Assembly (NCBI GenBank): GCA_964637445.1
Contig: CAZWWS010000084.1
Coordinates: 1-6,838 of the forward strand
Length of the DNA: 6,838 nucleotides
Origin: M3 sp964637445
GTDB lineage: Bacteria; Bacteroidota; Bacteroidia; Bacteroidales; Muribaculaceae
Reading direction: 5' to 3'
Of this stretch, positions 1-5,867 are shown in pieces. Position numbers and translations under genes: made by a program. Numbering within the stretch: the first letter of the stretch is position 1; every line of letters starts with the position of its first letter. The notes under the pieces are model-generated. The model had not been told where the DNA came from and ran no database searches. It saw only the letters and a list, made by a program, of their open reading frames with translations.

Positions 1-16
1 TTAAACAAATAATAAA

Positions 17-415
17 ATGACTGATCCAATAGCAGATTATTTGACAAGATTGAGGAATGCAATCAAAGCACAACACCGTGTGGTGGAAGTGCCTGCCTCA
101 AACTTGAAGAAAGAGATCACCAAGATTCTCTTTGAACAAGGCTATATTCTTAATTATAAGTTTATAGAGGGTGAAACTCCCAATGGTACTATCAAGATCG
201 CCTTGAAGTACGATCCGGTAGAAAAGGTGAACGCAATCAAGAATTTGAAGCGTGTGTCACGTCCGGGTCTTCGTCAGTATACAGGCTACAAAGATATGCC
301 GCGAGTGTTGAATGGTTTGGGTATCGCTATCCTTAGCACATCTAAGGGCGTAATGACCAATAAGCAAGCAGCTGACTTGAAGATTGGTGGCGAGGTACTA
401 TGTTATGTTTATTAA
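17..415 (+). CDS. rpsH: 30S ribosomal protein S8 (uS8)
   Basis: This is a primary 16S rRNA-binding protein of the small subunit, which binds the central domain (helix 21 region) early in 30S assembly. The 132-residue protein has the usual family length and starts with the typical MTDPIADYLTRLRNA. The C-terminal hallmark STSKGVMTNKQA (about residues 107-118), followed by GGEVLCYVY at the end, is the diagnostic RNA-binding segment. The start at 17 fits the conserved N-terminus and is preceded by an A-rich stretch without a Shine-Dalgarno sequence. Translation ends in tandem in-frame stops, TAA then TGA (413-418). In the usual spc operon order rpsN would lie just upstream, but only 16 nt are visible, too few to confirm it. 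In E. coli S8 represses the spc operon by binding mRNA around rplE; that region lies outside this window, so regulation by S8 cannot be assessed here. Confidence 0.98.
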   Translation: MTDPIADYLTRLRNAIKAQHRVVEVPASNLKKEITKILFEQGYILNYKFIEGETPNGTIKIALKYDPVEKVNAIKNLKRVSRPGLRQYTGYKDMPRVLNGLGIAILSTSKGVMTNKQAADLKIGGEVLCYVY

Positions 416-420
416 TGAAT

Positions 421-427
421 AGGAGGT
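421..427 (+). promoter_or_regulatory. Strong Shine-Dalgarno-like site before rplF
   Basis: AGGAGGT sits 6 nt before the rplF ATG at 434 and is fully complementary to the anti-Shine-Dalgarno core (ACCTCCT) of 16S rRNA. None of the other starts in the window has a comparable site; they have A/T-rich leaders instead. It follows directly after the tandem stops of rpsH, so it could allow initiation on rplF independent of the ribosomes finishing rpsH. The sequence match is plain; that it is used is an inference, because Bacteroidetes ribosomes are known to make little use of such sites. Confidence 0.7.
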
Positions 428-433
428 AATAGT

Positions 434-988
434 ATGTCAAGAATAGGTAAAGCTCCCATTGCAATTCCTGCCGGTGTGACCGTCAGCATTAAGGACGACG
501 TAGTAACCGTAAAAGGTCCCAAGGGTGAACTCTCGCAGAAGGTAAATCCCGAACTCGGCATCAAGATCGAGGACGGACAAGTGGTAATCTCACGTCCTAC
601 CGACAACCGTGAGCATCGCGCTCAACATGGTTTGTATCGTGCATTGATCAACAATATGGTTGTAGGTGTATCGACCGGTTACCGTAAGGAGATGGAATTA
701 GTAGGTGTAGGTTATCGTGCAGCGGCTACAGGCCAAGTGCTTGAGCTTTCTCTCGGTTTCTCTCACGCAATATATATCAAGCTCCCTGCTGAAGTTAAGG
801 TAGAGGCAAAGAGCGAACGTAATAAGAATCCGTTGATCATCTTCGAAAGCAGCGACAAGCAGCTTCTCGGTCAGGTGTGTGCTAAGGTGCGTTCACTTCG
901 TAAGCCTGAACCTTACAAGGGTAAGGGTATCAAGTTTGTTGGCGAAGTTATCCGTCGTAAGTCGGGTAAGTCGGCAGGTGCTAAATAA
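434..988 (+). CDS. rplF: 50S ribosomal protein L6 (uL6)
   Basis: L6 binds 23S rRNA domain VI near the sarcin-ricin loop and the factor-binding site of the large subunit. The 184-residue product begins MSRIGKAPIAIPAGV, a standard L6 N-terminus, and consists of two related alpha/beta domains (roughly residues 1-80 and 84-184). The C-terminal family signature PEPYKGKGI (158-166), followed by EVIRRK (171-176), is intact. It starts 18 nt after rpsH and is the only gene here with a strong Shine-Dalgarno sequence. The length is a little above the E. coli protein and normal for Bacteroidetes. No anomalies are visible. Confidence 0.98.
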   Translation: MSRIGKAPIAIPAGVTVSIKDDVVTVKGPKGELSQKVNPELGIKIEDGQVVISRPTDNREHRAQHGLYRALINNMVVGVSTGYRKEMELVGVGYRAAATGQVLELSLGFSHAIYIKLPAEVKVEAKSERNKNPLIIFESSDKQLLGQVCAKVRSLRKPEPYKGKGIKFVGEVIRRKSGKSAGAK

Positions 989-1005
989 TTAAAATAGACT
1001 GAATC

Positions 1006-1347
1006 ATGATATCGAAGATACAAAGACGAAATAAGATCAAGACCCGTATTCGTGGTAAAGTTTCTGGTAGCGCTGCTCGTCCTCGCATGACGGTGTTCCG
1101 TAGCAACAAGCAGATCTACGTGCAACTTATCGACGACCAAGAGGGTCGCACTCTTGTAGCCGCTTCATCGAAGGGCATTGAGGGTGGCACAAAGTGTGAA
1201 ATAGCTGCCAAGGTTGGTGATGCAGTAGCCAAGAAGGCTCTCGAAGCAGGCATCACTGAGGTGGTATTTGACCGTAACGGTTATTTGTTCCACGGTCGTG
1301 TAAAATCATTGGCTGATGCAGCACGCAACGGCGGACTTAAATTTTAA
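1006..1347 (+). CDS. rplR: 50S ribosomal protein L18 (uL18)
   Basis: L18 binds 5S rRNA together with L5 and anchors it in the central protuberance of the large subunit. The 113-residue product shows the basic N-terminal tail (KIQRRNKIKTRIRGK, about 4-18) that contacts RNA. It then has RPRMTVFRSNKQIYVQLIDD (about 26-45) and the C-terminal FDRNGYLFHGRVKSLADAAR block, all characteristic of L18. The ATG at 1006 fits the conserved N-terminus and lies 17 nt after rplF. The preceding bases, TGAATC, are not Shine-Dalgarno-like. The next gene, rpsE, follows after only 5 nt, so translational coupling is likely. Confidence 0.98.
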   Translation: MISKIQRRNKIKTRIRGKVSGSAARPRMTVFRSNKQIYVQLIDDQEGRTLVAASSKGIEGGTKCEIAAKVGDAVAKKALEAGITEVVFDRNGYLFHGRVKSLADAARNGGLKF

Positions 1348-1352
1348 GAATC

Positions 1353-1871
1353 ATGGCAAGAAAAAGCAATAGAGTAAAATCGACCAACGACTTAGAGTTG
1401 AAGGATCGCCTTGTAGCAATCAACCGTGTTACAAAGGTAACCAAGGGTGGTCGTGCATTTAGCTTCTCTGCAATTGTTGTCGTAGGAAACGAGGACGGCA
1501 TTGTAGGCTGGGGCTTGGGTAAGGCTAATGAAGTTACCGCAGCAATCGCTAAGGGTGTTGAAGCTGCTAAGAAAAACCTTATTAAGGTGCCTGTTCACAA
1601 GGGAACACTTCCTCACGAACAAGCAGCTAAGTTTGGAGGCTCTCGTATCATCCTTAAGCCTGCATCGCAAGGTACCGGTGTAAAGGCCGGTGGTGCAATG
1701 CGTGCTGTACTTGAAAGTGTCGGAGTGACCGACGTATTGGCTAAGTCAAAGGGTTCGTCTAACCCTCACAACTTGGTGAAAGCTACAATCGCTGCGTTGG
1801 CAGAAATGCGTAGCCCGATGGAAGTGGCCAAGAATCGTGGTGTGTCGCTCGATAAGGTGTTTAACGGATAA
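1353..1871 (+). CDS. rpsE: 30S ribosomal protein S5 (uS5)
   Basis: S5 lies at the back of the 30S neck next to S4 and S8, contributes to decoding fidelity and mRNA entry, and forms part of the spectinomycin pocket. The 172-residue product has the N-terminal dsRNA-binding-like domain (about 17-80), containing the loop with TKGGR (30-34) and the GWGLGKANEV segment (52-61). The C-terminal domain (about 95-165) follows, with GGSRIILKPASQGTGVKAGG and the SSNPHNLVKAT block. The KGGR loop, where spectinomycin-resistance changes occur in other bacteria, looks wild type. The start MARKSNRVK fits the usual short Bacteroidetes N-terminus. It is spaced 5 nt from rplR. Confidence 0.98.
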   Translation: MARKSNRVKSTNDLELKDRLVAINRVTKVTKGGRAFSFSAIVVVGNEDGIVGWGLGKANEVTAAIAKGVEAAKKNLIKVPVHKGTLPHEQAAKFGGSRIILKPASQGTGVKAGGAMRAVLESVGVTDVLAKSKGSSNPHNLVKATIAALAEMRSPMEVAKNRGVSLDKVFNG

Positions 1872-1882
1872 TACGTACTACA

Positions 1883-2062
1883 ATGGCACAAATAAAGATC
1901 AAGCAAATTAAGAGCCGTATCAACTGTCCTGCAGTTCAAAAGCGTACACTCGACGCTCTCGGCTTGAAGAAGATGAATCAGGTCGTAGTGAAGGAAGACT
2001 CAGCGACTGTGATGGGAATGGTAAATAAAGTACGTCATTTGGTAGAAGTGACCAACGCTTAA
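1883..2062 (+). CDS. rpmD: 50S ribosomal protein L30 (uL30)
   Basis: This small gene encodes 59 residues, the usual size for bacterial L30. The product begins MAQIKIKQIKSRINCP and ends VRHLVEVTNA. Conserved features are the first beta strand (IKIKQIKS), then QKRTLDALGLKKMNQ (about 19-33) and the closing MVNKVRHLVEV strand. L30 is a peripheral 23S rRNA-binding protein of the large subunit, absent from some bacteria but retained here in its standard place between rpsE and rplO. The start lies 11 nt after rpsE, with no Shine-Dalgarno sequence. One Cys (C15) is present and has no recognised role. Confidence 0.97.
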   Translation: MAQIKIKQIKSRINCPAVQKRTLDALGLKKMNQVVVKEDSATVMGMVNKVRHLVEVTNA

Positions 2063-2075
2063 AATTTATATTACT

Positions 2076-2522
2076 ATGGATTTAAGTAATTTGAAACCTG
2101 CAGTAGGTTCTACAAGAGATAAGAAACGCATCGGACGTGGACCCGGTTCGGGTAAGGGTGGAACTTCTACCCGTGGTCACAAGGGTGCTAAGTCGCGTTC
2201 GGGCTACAAGCGCAAGATTGGTTTTGAAGGTGGTCAGATGCCTTTGCAACGTCGTTTGCCTAAGTTCGGTTTTAAGAACATCAATCGCGTTGAATACAAG
2301 GCAATCAACCTTAGCGATCTTGAAGTGCTCGCAGCAGCTCACAATCTTGAAAAGATTGGCTTGGCTGAACTCCGCGAAGCAGGCTATATTTCTCGCAAGC
2401 AATTGGTGAAGATTTTGGCAAACGGCACAGTGACCCGTAAGCTCGAAGTTGAAGCCAATGCTTTCTCTGCGGCAGCTGAAAAGGCTATCGTAGAGGCTGG
2501 TGGATCAATTCTTAAAGTATAA
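2076..2522 (+). CDS. rplO: 50S ribosomal protein L15 (uL15)
   Basis: L15 is a late-assembling large-subunit protein whose long N-terminal extension threads through 23S rRNA. The 148-residue product starts MDLSNLKPAVGSTRDKKRIG. It carries the glycine- and arginine-rich tail RGPGSGKGGTSTRGHKGAKS (21-40), followed by GYKRKIGFEGGQMPLQRRLPKFGF (about 43-66), all diagnostic for L15. The globular C-terminal domain (about 75-148) ends in EAGGSILKV. Length is normal. It starts 13 nt after rpmD behind an A/T-rich spacer and is followed by secY after only 5 nt. This is the standard position, which joins ribosomal genes to the export channel. Confidence 0.98.
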   Translation: MDLSNLKPAVGSTRDKKRIGRGPGSGKGGTSTRGHKGAKSRSGYKRKIGFEGGQMPLQRRLPKFGFKNINRVEYKAINLSDLEVLAAAHNLEKIGLAELREAGYISRKQLVKILANGTVTRKLEVEANAFSAAAEKAIVEAGGSILKV

Positions 2523-2527
2523 AGCTG

Positions 2528-3874
2528 ATGAGATTCGTAGATACCATCAAAAATATTTGGCGAATCGAGGATTTGCGTAAGCGCATCATCGTAACATTCT
2601 TGTTGGTACTTGTGTACCGACTTGGATGTTACATTGTGCTTCCCGGCATCGATCCCAATAACCTTAAGGCTCTGGAAAACTTTACATCGGGAGGTCTTAT
2701 GCAACTTCTCGATATGTTTGCCGGAGGAGCATTCTCTCAGGCATCAATTTTCGCTCTTGGTATTATGCCCTATATCACGGCGTCGATCGTGATTCAATTG
2801 TTGGGTATGGTGCTACCTTCTTTCCAGAAGATGCAGCGTGAGGGCGAGAGTGGCCGTCAGAAGCTCAACCAGTACACACGTTACCTAACCGTCCTTATTC
2901 TCTTGCTTCAAGGCCCGGCCTACTTGATTAACCTTCAAGTGCAAGTAAATGCAGCCGGTGGCCATGCCGCCATGGGCTTTTGGACGATTGCCTATTTGAC
3001 CGTGATTCTTGCAGCCGGCAGCATGTTTATCTTGTGGCTTGGTGAACGTATTACCGATCGCGGTATTGGCAATGGTATCTCTTTCATTATCTTGGTGGGT
3101 ATTATCGCACGTTTTCCCGGTGCGTTCTTGTATGAATTTACAAGCCGTCTCCCGGGTGCCAGCGGTTCGCAAGGTGGTCTTGTGATGTTTATCGTTGAGA
3201 TCATAATTCTTCTTGCTGTAATCGGTGGTGCGGTGTTGCTCGTGCAAGGAACACGCAAGGTGCCTGTGCAATATGCAAAGCGTATTGTAGGCAACAAGCA
3301 ATATGGCGGAGCTCGTCAGTATATACCTTTGAAGGTTAATGCTGCCGGTGTGATGCCTATCATCTTTGCTCAAGCGATAATGTTTATCCCCATTACCCTT
3401 GCCGGATTTGGCTCGGGTGGAGAATCTACCGGATTTTTTGCGGCGTTCTCAGATATGAATGGTTTCTGGTATAATCTTGTTTACTTCGTGATGATTGTGG
3501 CGTTTACATATTTCTATACCGCAATCACCGTTCGTCCTACTCAAATGGCAGACGATATGAAGCGTAACAATGGTTTTATTCCCGGTATTAAGCCCGGAAA
3601 GAAGACTGCAGAGTATCTTGATACTATCATGTCGCGCATTACGTTGCCCGGCTCAATCTTCCTCGGCATTGTTGCTATCATGCCGGCTTTTGCCCGTATG
3701 TTTGGCGTAAGCCAGAACTTTGCACAGTTCTTCGGTGGTACATCTCTATTGATTTTGGTAGGTGTAGTACTTGATACTTTGCAACAGGTGGAAAGCCACT
3801 TGATGATGCATCACTATGATGGCTTGATGAAGGATGGCAAGATTAAGGGTCGCACAACCGGTAGCGCTTATTAA
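2528..3874 (+). CDS. secY: Preprotein translocase channel subunit SecY
   Basis: SecY is the inner-membrane channel of the Sec translocon, working with SecE, SecG and SecA or the ribosome to export and insert proteins. The 448-residue protein has ten predicted membrane segments, at roughly 20-38, 71-98, 116-137, 148-171, 181-200, 217-240, 270-292, 313-334, 374-391 and 402-419. Family motifs seen include ALGIMPYITASIVIQLL (76-92), ERITDRGIGNGIS (173-185), VPVQYAKR (245-252) on a cytoplasmic loop, FIPGIKPGKKTAEYL (350-364) and GGTSLLILVGVVLDT (403-417). The position matching the functionally critical E. coli Arg357 is Lys355 here; I believe Lys is common in Bacteroidetes, but this is from memory. 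It lies 5 nt after rplO, so coupling is likely, and a 32-nt gap precedes map. Confidence 0.98.
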   Translation: MRFVDTIKNIWRIEDLRKRIIVTFLLVLVYRLGCYIVLPGIDPNNLKALENFTSGGLMQLLDMFAGGAFSQASIFALGIMPYITASIVIQLLGMVLPSFQKMQREGESGRQKLNQYTRYLTVLILLLQGPAYLINLQVQVNAAGGHAAMGFWTIAYLTVILAAGSMFILWLGERITDRGIGNGISFIILVGIIARFPGAFLYEFTSRLPGASGSQGGLVMFIVEIIILLAVIGGAVLLVQGTRKVPVQYAKRIVGNKQYGGARQYIPLKVNAAGVMPIIFAQAIMFIPITLAGFGSGGESTGFFAAFSDMNGFWYNLVYFVMIVAFTYFYTAITVRPTQMADDMKRNNGFIPGIKPGKKTAEYLDTIMSRITLPGSIFLGIVAIMPAFARMFGVSQNFAQFFGGTSLLILVGVVLDTLQQVESHLMMHHYDGLMKDGKIKGRTTGSAY

Positions 3875-3906
3875 TATTTAGTAATCGACTTCGATACTAT
3901 AGAATA

Positions 3907-4689
3907 ATGATTTATCTCAAGACACCTGAAGAAATAGCTCAGATGAGATTGGCAAACGACTTGGTAAGCCGCACACTTGGCGAAGTGGCCAAGTGGGTGG
4001 CTCCGGGCGTGACCACTCTGAAGCTCGACACGATAGCTCGCGAGTTTATTCGCGACAACGGGGGGCGCCCGGCGTGTTTGGGTTACGGCGGATTTCCGGG
4101 AACTCTTTGCATAGAGGTCAATGAGACAGTTGTTCATGGTTTTCCTTCGAATTATACTCTTCGTGAGGGTGATATCATAGGTATTGACACTGTGGTTGAG
4201 TATAATGGTTTTAATGGTGATACGTGCTATACGTTTGCAGTGGGTGAGATTGCCCCTGAGGTTATGCAGCTTTGCAAGACTACAAAGGAATCGCTCTACG
4301 TGGGCATTGAGGCTTGCAAGGAGGGTAAGCGAATCGGTGATATTGCCAATGCAGTGCAGACGTATTGTGAGAAGCGTGGATATTCGGTGGTGCGCGAAAT
4401 GTGTGGACACGGAATAGGGCGCGAGATGCATGAGGATCCTGAGGTGCCTAATTATGGTCGTCGCGGTACGGGTCCGGTGATTAAGAACGGATTGTGTATT
4501 GCAATCGAACCGATGATCAATCTTGGCAGCCGCAACATTGTGATCGAGCGTGACGGATGGACATGCCGGACTAAGGATCGGAAACCGTCGGCTCACTATG
4601 AGCATACGGTGGCTGTGGTGGATGGTCGCGCGGAGGTGTTGACAACGTTTGACTATATCGAAGAAGCGTTAGGAGATAAGTTTATTTAA
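3907..4689 (+). CDS. map: Methionine aminopeptidase, type I (MetAP)
   Basis: This cytosolic metalloenzyme removes the initiator methionine from nascent proteins when the second residue is small. The 260-residue pita-bread-fold protein has all expected active-site residues: His77 (VVHGFP), metal ligands Asp94 (GIDT) and Asp105 (NGDT), His168 (CGHGIG), His175 (MHEDP), Glu201 (IEPM) and Glu232 (HYEHT). There is no N-terminal SH3 or zinc-finger extension, so it is the short bacterial type I form. Its place between secY and infA, without adk, is typical of Bacteroidetes, whereas E. coli keeps map elsewhere. Codon use looks less biased than in the ribosomal genes (runs such as CGGGGGGCGCCCGGCG near 4058-4073), consistent with lower expression. 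The ATG at 3907 follows an A-rich leader without a Shine-Dalgarno sequence. Confidence 0.98.
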   Translation: MIYLKTPEEIAQMRLANDLVSRTLGEVAKWVAPGVTTLKLDTIAREFIRDNGGRPACLGYGGFPGTLCIEVNETVVHGFPSNYTLREGDIIGIDTVVEYNGFNGDTCYTFAVGEIAPEVMQLCKTTKESLYVGIEACKEGKRIGDIANAVQTYCEKRGYSVVREMCGHGIGREMHEDPEVPNYGRRGTGPVIKNGLCIAIEPMINLGSRNIVIERDGWTCRTKDRKPSAHYEHTVAVVDGRAEVLTTFDYIEEALGDKFI

Positions 4690-4698
4690 GATTAATAT

Positions 4699-4917
4699 AT
4701 GGCAAAACAAGCTGCAATAGAGCAAGACGGAGTGATCGTGGAAGCATTGTCGAATGCTATGTTCCGAGTAGAATTGGAAAATGGTCACGAAATTACCGCC
4801 CACATCTCGGGCAAGATGCGTATGCATTATATAAAGATATTGCCGGGTGACAAGGTGCGTGTAGAGATGTCTCCGTATGACTTGTCTAAAGGCAGAATTG
4901 CATTCAGATACAAATAA
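4699..4917 (+). CDS. infA: Translation initiation factor IF-1
   Basis: IF-1 binds the A site of the 30S subunit during initiation and acts with IF-2 and IF-3. The 72-residue protein is a single S1-like OB fold of exactly the usual length. Recognisable blocks are GVIVEALSNAMFRVELENGHEITAHISGKMR (about 11-41), then YIKILPGDKVRVEMSPYDLSKGRI (about 44-67), with a basic FRYK end. The start is 9 nt after map, in an A/T-rich context. The gene ends in tandem TAA stops (4915-4920), followed by an A-rich spacer to rpmJ. The infA-rpmJ pairing is widespread in bacteria. Confidence 0.98.
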   Translation: MAKQAAIEQDGVIVEALSNAMFRVELENGHEITAHISGKMRMHYIKILPGDKVRVEMSPYDLSKGRIAFRYK

Positions 4918-4934
4918 TAAAAAAAGAAAAAGAT

Positions 4935-5051
4935 ATGAAAGTAAGAGCCTCAGTTAAGAAGCGTACTCCGGACAGTAAGATAGTTCGTCGTAAGGGTCGT
5001 CTTTATGTAATTAACAAGAAAAACCCAAAATATAAACTACGTCAAGGATAA
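4935..5051 (+). CDS. rpmJ: 50S ribosomal protein L36 (bL36), zinc-free form
   Basis: This tiny 38-residue protein of the large subunit begins MKVRASVKKR and ends NPKYKLRQG, the usual length and framework for L36. The canonical form holds zinc through Cys11, Cys14, Cys27 and His33. Here these positions are Thr11, Ser14, Asn27 and Tyr33, so all four ligands are gone and the protein is a 'C-minus' form that should fold without zinc. The rest of the scaffold (KIVRRKGRLYVI, 15-26) is well conserved, so this is an intact variant rather than a decayed gene. It lies 17 nt after infA behind a purine-rich spacer (AAAAAGAAAAAGAT). Confidence 0.96.
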   Translation: MKVRASVKKRTPDSKIVRRKGRLYVINKKNPKYKLRQG

Positions 5052-5057
5052 TTTTGT

Positions 5058-5065
5058 TAACTTTG
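5058..5065 (+). promoter_or_regulatory. Possible Bacteroidetes-type -7 promoter box before rpsM
   Basis: TAACTTTG in the 36-nt rpmJ-rpsM gap matches the TAnnTTTG -7 consensus described for the primary sigma factor of Bacteroidetes. It is followed by CA about where transcription could begin a few bases downstream, which would leave a leader of roughly 15 nt before the rpsM ATG. I see no TTTG at the expected distance for the -33 element (around 5034-5037 reads AAAC), so the case rests on one box. The motif also occurs by chance inside genes (for example TATGTTTG within secY). If real, it would let rpsM-rpsK-rpsD-rpoA be transcribed separately. Confidence 0.4.
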
Positions 5066-5087
5066 CACAAAAATTAGTCAATAAGAT

Positions 5088-5468
5088 ATGGCAGTAAGAA
5101 TCGTGGGAGTTGACCTCCCCCAAAATAAGAGAGGTGAAATCGCCTTGACTTATATTTTCGGCATCGGCCGTAGCGCCGCCAACTCTATCCTTGAGAAGGC
5201 AGGTGTAGATAAGAACATCAAAGTACAGGACTGGACCGACGCTCAGGCAGCTGCAGTGCGTGAAGTGATCAGCACTGAGTATAAGGTAGAGGGAGACCTC
5301 CGTAGCGAAATCCAATTGAACATCAAGCGCTTGATGGATATTGGTTGCTATCGTGGTATCCGTCACCGTATCGGATTGCCGTTGCGCGGACAGAGCACAA
5401 AGAACAATGCTCGTACACGTAAGGGACGTAAGAAAACAGTTGCTAATAAGAAGAAAGCTACAAAATAA
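5088..5468 (+). CDS. rpsM: 30S ribosomal protein S13 (uS13)
   Basis: S13 sits in the head of the 30S subunit, forms bridges to the 50S and reaches the P-site tRNA with its tail. The 126-residue product starts MAVRIVGVDLPQNKR, has the helix-two-turn-helix region (about 14-60, with YIFGIGRSAANSIL), and carries the strong signature CYRGIRHRIGLPLRGQ (87-102), followed by TKNNARTRKGRKK. The lysine-rich C-terminus (KKKATK) is the expected tRNA-contacting tail. The 36-nt gap before it is the longest since the rpsH end of the window and contains a possible promoter box. Tandem TAA stops (5466-5471) end the gene, and rpsK follows after 9 nt. Confidence 0.98.
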   Translation: MAVRIVGVDLPQNKRGEIALTYIFGIGRSAANSILEKAGVDKNIKVQDWTDAQAAAVREVISTEYKVEGDLRSEIQLNIKRLMDIGCYRGIRHRIGLPLRGQSTKNNARTRKGRKKTVANKKKATK

Positions 5469-5477
5469 TAATTTAAT

Positions 5478-5867
5478 ATGGCAAAAAAGACAGTCGCAGC
5501 TAAGAAGAGAAACGTTAAGGTTGATGCCGCCGGCCAACTTCACGTTCACTCATCTTTCAACAACATTATTGTGTGCTTAGCCAACTCAGAAGGTCAAGTG
5601 ATCTCATGGTCGAGCGCAGGTAAAATGGGCTTCCGTGGCTCAAAAAAGAACACTCCTTATGCAGCACAAATGGCTGCTCAGGATTGTGCAAAGGTTGCTT
5701 ACGACCTTGGTCTTCGCAAGGTGAAGGCATATGTAAAGGGTCCGGGCAACGGTCGTGAATCGGCTATCCGTACCGTCCATGGTGCAGGTATCGAGGTTAC
5801 AGAAATTATTGATGTAACTCCGCTTCCCCACAATGGTTGTCGTCCTCCTAAGAGAAGAAGAGTGTAA
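5478..5867 (+). CDS. rpsK: 30S ribosomal protein S11 (uS11)
   Basis: S11 lines the 30S platform near the mRNA exit (E-site) region and contacts 16S rRNA helices of the central domain. The 129-residue protein has the same length as the E. coli one. Conserved blocks are HVHSSFNNIIV (22-32), GKMGFRGSKKNTPYAAQMAA (48-67), VKGPGNGRESAIR (86-98) and the C-terminal hallmark DVTPLPHNGCRPPKRRRV (112-129). Asn119-Gly120 corresponds to the Asn-Gly pair that is converted to isoaspartate in E. coli S11, so the same modification is possible here. The ATG at 5478 is in an A/T-rich context with no Shine-Dalgarno sequence. The long gap to rpsD follows. Confidence 0.98.
   Translation: MAKKTVAAKKRNVKVDAAGQLHVHSSFNNIIVCLANSEGQVISWSSAGKMGFRGSKKNTPYAAQMAAQDCAKVAYDLGLRKVKAYVKGPGNGRESAIRTVHGAGIEVTEIIDVTPLPHNGCRPPKRRRV

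Noticed and set aside
2885..3373. Open frame of 162 codons on the - strand inside secY
   Set aside because: It overlaps an intact SecY with all membrane segments, and its translation shows no family motif or plausible start context.
3884..3895. Small hairpin ATCG/CGAT in the secY-map gap
   Set aside because: Only 4 bp with a 4-nt loop, not followed by a T run; too weak to call a terminator or regulatory element.
3871..4605. Long open frame of 244 codons on the - strand, antisense to map
   Set aside because: It lies wholly over a clear map gene, its translation is rich in His, Arg and Ser with no recognisable domain, and it looks like a by-product of codon bias on the opposite strand.
3907..4689. 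map as a horizontally acquired insertion because its codon use differs from its neighbours
   Set aside because: The position after secY is usual in Bacteroidetes and Firmicutes-like clusters. The difference is explained by the lower expression of an enzyme gene than of ribosomal genes.
5128..5137. Ten-base complementarity between AGAGAGGTGA in rpsM and TCACCTCTCT in the rpsD leader (5964-5973)
   Set aside because: The segments are over 800 nt apart, the rpsM bases are explained by conserved coding, and a 10-nt match across several kilobases is not surprising.
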